A stretch of 64,000 nt of DNA from contig JACAER010000006.1 in assembly GCA_013388745.1 (NCBI GenBank), positions 186,001-250,000 of the forward strand, in the 5' to 3' direction. The notes below the pieces were generated by a model. It was not told the origin of the DNA. It ran no database searches and was given only the letters and a program-made list of their open reading frames with translations. How positions within the stretch are numbered: the stretch's first letter is position 1; each line of letters starts with the position of its first letter. A program made the translations under genes and the position numbers. The stretch is from Chloroflexota bacterium. GTDB taxonomy: Bacteria > Chloroflexota > Anaerolineae > Aggregatilineales > Phototrophicaceae. This document shows, one piece after another, positions 62,521 through 64,000 of the stretch.

Positions 62521-63736
62521 GACGGCAGAACGCGAAGCGCTGGCGCGGCGCAACCGGATTCTGGCGGAGGCTATGCACGCCACGCCGCTCAAACATCGTT
62601 TGCGGCGCGGGCTGCTGCGCGCAGCGGCAGCGCTGCCGCCGCTGCCGAATCAGATTTACCAGCCGGATGGCAGCGAACGTATTTTGCTGATTCGCCCCGA
62701 TTACATGGGCGATGTGCTGCTGACGACGCCGGCGCTGCTGGCTTTGCGCGCCGCGCTGCCGCAGGCTGAACTGCACGCGCTGGTCGGCCCCTGGTCGGCG
62801 GAAGTGATCGCCAGCTACCCGCAGATTGACCTCACGCTGACCGTGCCGTTTCCCGCCTTTAGCCGCGCGCCGAAGCAGAATTGGCGTTCGCCTTATGAAT
62901 TGGTGTTGAGCACGGCGCGCCAACTGCGCATCATCGGCTACAGCGCCGCCGTGATTTTTCGTCCCGATCACTGGTGGGGCGCGCTGCTGGCGAAGTTGGC
63001 GGGTATCCCGCTGCGTATCGGCTACGCGCTGCCGGATGTCGCGCCGTTTTTGACCGACGCGCTCAACCCAGAGCCGCAGCACGCGCTGCTGCAAAATCTG
63101 AAGCTGGTGGAACGCTGGACTGGGACGATCGCGCCTGCCGCCGCCGTGTATGATTTCCCGCTGGACGATGATGATCGCGGTTATATCAACGGTTATCTGG
63201 AAGAATGGGACATTCGCCGGGAGCAGCGTTTGCTGGTGATCCACGCGGGTTCAGGGGCGGCGCTCAAAAATTGGCCGGACGAACGCTGGGCAGCGGTGGC
63301 CGATACGCTGGCCGGGCAGTTGGAATCGCCGGTGGTGCTGACAGGCAGCGACCATGAATTAGCAACTGCGCGCAATATCGCCGGACGCATGAAAGAACGG
63401 GCGATTGTGATGGCGGGCGATACGCGCGTGGGACAGTTGGCCGCGTTGTTCGCCCGCGCCAGGGTGGTGCTGGGGCCAGACAGCGGGCCGCTGCATCTGG
63501 CGGCGGCGGTTGGCACGCCCACGGTGGCCCTGTTCGGACCGGCAGACCCCGCCGAGTTCGGCACATGGGGCAGCCCGCCCAAGCATTTTATCCTGACGAG
63601 CAGCATCGCCTGCCGCCCCTGCCGCTTAATGAACTGGCAGAACGACGCGCTGGAGAATCATCCCTGCGTGCGCGACATCACAGTGGGGCAGGTGTTGGAG
63701 GCGGCGCGCCGCGCTGCCCATTGGGATAAAGGATGA
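62498..63736 (+). CDS. Glycosyltransferase family 9 (heptosyltransferase-like)
   Basis: A 412-residue GT9 enzyme. The N-terminal block reads ILLIRPDYMGDVLLTTPAL (DxxGDxxxTTP), the acceptor-side motif of ADP-heptose transferases. The C-terminal block VVLGPDSGPLHLAAAVGTPTVALFGPADP is also conserved. Chloroflexota usually lack LPS, so the role is probably in another surface polysaccharide or glycolipid. Two cysteines in IACRPCRLMN near 370 may bind zinc. The start overlaps the previous gene. Confidence 0.9.
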   Translation: MAGNVSNKTAEREALARRNRILAEAMHATPLKHRLRRGLLRAAAALPPLPNQIYQPDGSERILLIRPDYMGDVLLTTPALLALRAALPQAELHALVGPWSAEVIASYPQIDLTLTVPFPAFSRAPKQNWRSPYELVLSTARQLRIIGYSAAVIFRPDHWWGALLAKLAGIPLRIGYALPDVAPFLTDALNPEPQHALLQNLKLVERWTGTIAPAAAVYDFPLDDDDRGYINGYLEEWDIRREQRLLVIHAGSGAALKNWPDERWAAVADTLAGQLESPVVLTGSDHELATARNIAGRMKERAIVMAGDTRVGQLAALFARARVVLGPDSGPLHLAAAVGTPTVALFGPADPAEFGTWGSPPKHFILTSSIACRPCRLMNWQNDALENHPCVRDITVGQVLEAARRAAHWDKG

Positions 63737-63762
63737 GTGGTCAGTGATCAAAGGGCACAACG

Positions 63763-64000
63763 ATGAATTACCTCGACCAGAATGTGCCTGTAGAGCGGCT
63801 GGCGGCGGCGTTTCAGCAGTTCGCCGCATTCCAGTCCAAAGGGCATTCGCCGCTGTATGAGCGGCTGTGCCGGGGCATCGCCCAGGACGAGGCGCTGCTG
63901 AGGCTGGCGGCGCACAGCCCGCGCGCGCAGCCGCTGCCCAATGTGCTGCTGGGGGCGGTGCATTATCTGCTGCTCAAGGGCACGCCGCACGCGCTGGCCG
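63763..64000 (+). CDS. DUF2332 domain protein, N-terminal part
   Basis: An open frame from ATG (with AAGGG upstream, 8 bases) runs off the window end; 79 residues are visible. The AAAFQQFAAFQSKGHSPLYERL start and the LPNVLLGAVHYLLLKG segment match the N terminus of DUF2332 proteins, whose function is unknown. The gene is cut by the window end. It follows the GT9 gene by 26 bases. Confidence 0.7.
   Translation, partial: MNYLDQNVPVERLAAAFQQFAAFQSKGHSPLYERLCRGIAQDEALLRLAAHSPRAQPLPNVLLGAVHYLLLKGTPHALA

Overview
The window looks like a chromosomal segment of a Chloroflexota bacterium, most likely close to Anaerolineae. The evidence is the high GC content, Thr/Pro-rich (TPTxT) linkers and tails on exported proteins, a ribosomal protein S12 carrying a roughly 15-17 residue insertion, SH3b/FHA membrane proteins, and a BTAD-type regulator. 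The taxonomic call is inference from these traits, not from a marker tree. I see no rRNA, tRNA, insertion sequence, phage gene or CRISPR array.

Layout. Bases 1-8.2 kb hold the end of a SIMPL-domain gene, a GT39-like membrane glycosyltransferase, a membrane FHA/SH3b protein and a btuFCD-like ABC importer on the minus strand. The importer is preceded by a clear cobalamin riboswitch and an intrinsic terminator, so it is probably a corrinoid importer. Bases 8.2-15.2 kb hold DNA maintenance genes (ligA, polX), a second SH3b membrane protein, a PPP-type phosphoesterase and an acyl-CoA dehydrogenase.

Bases 15.3-36.9 kb are one long plus-strand translation superoperon: rpsL-rpsG-fusA-tuf, then S10/spc/alpha genes (rpsJ to rplQ, with secY, adk, map and rpoA), truA, rplM and rpsI. 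It starts at a strong TTGACA/TAGTAT promoter and ends at an intrinsic terminator. Order is canonical except that infA (expected between map and rpmJ) and rpsD (expected between rpsK and rpoA) are missing. The longer spacers carry inverted repeats that could be regulatory leaders.

Bases 36.9-51 kb are accessory: a BTAD regulator with a P-loop-less ATPase-like N terminus, a CcdA/thioredoxin-lipoprotein pair, an ABC-2 exporter (two permeases plus ATPase), an M20 peptidase, a GNAT acetyltransferase, a gamma-glutamyltransferase, a YitT-family membrane protein, and an alpha/beta hydrolase fused to an eight-helix membrane domain. Bases 51-64 kb hold a thiolase, a small FAD oxidoreductase, a sugar-dehydrogenase-like lipoprotein, a tandem DUF4397 protein with a cNMP-binding protein upstream, an RtcB ligase, a lone CoA-transferase beta-like subunit, and a glycosyltransferase run (GT4, GT4, GT9) ending in a partial DUF2332 gene.

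The most unusual observations are: two otherwise intact genes (adk and the YitT gene) that are each interrupted by a single in-frame TAA with the frame preserved; the loss or relocation of infA and rpsD; a 40-bp perfect direct repeat that duplicates the end of the CoA-transferase gene; and several structured spacers in the ribosomal superoperon. I did not find a clear new defence or mobile system.
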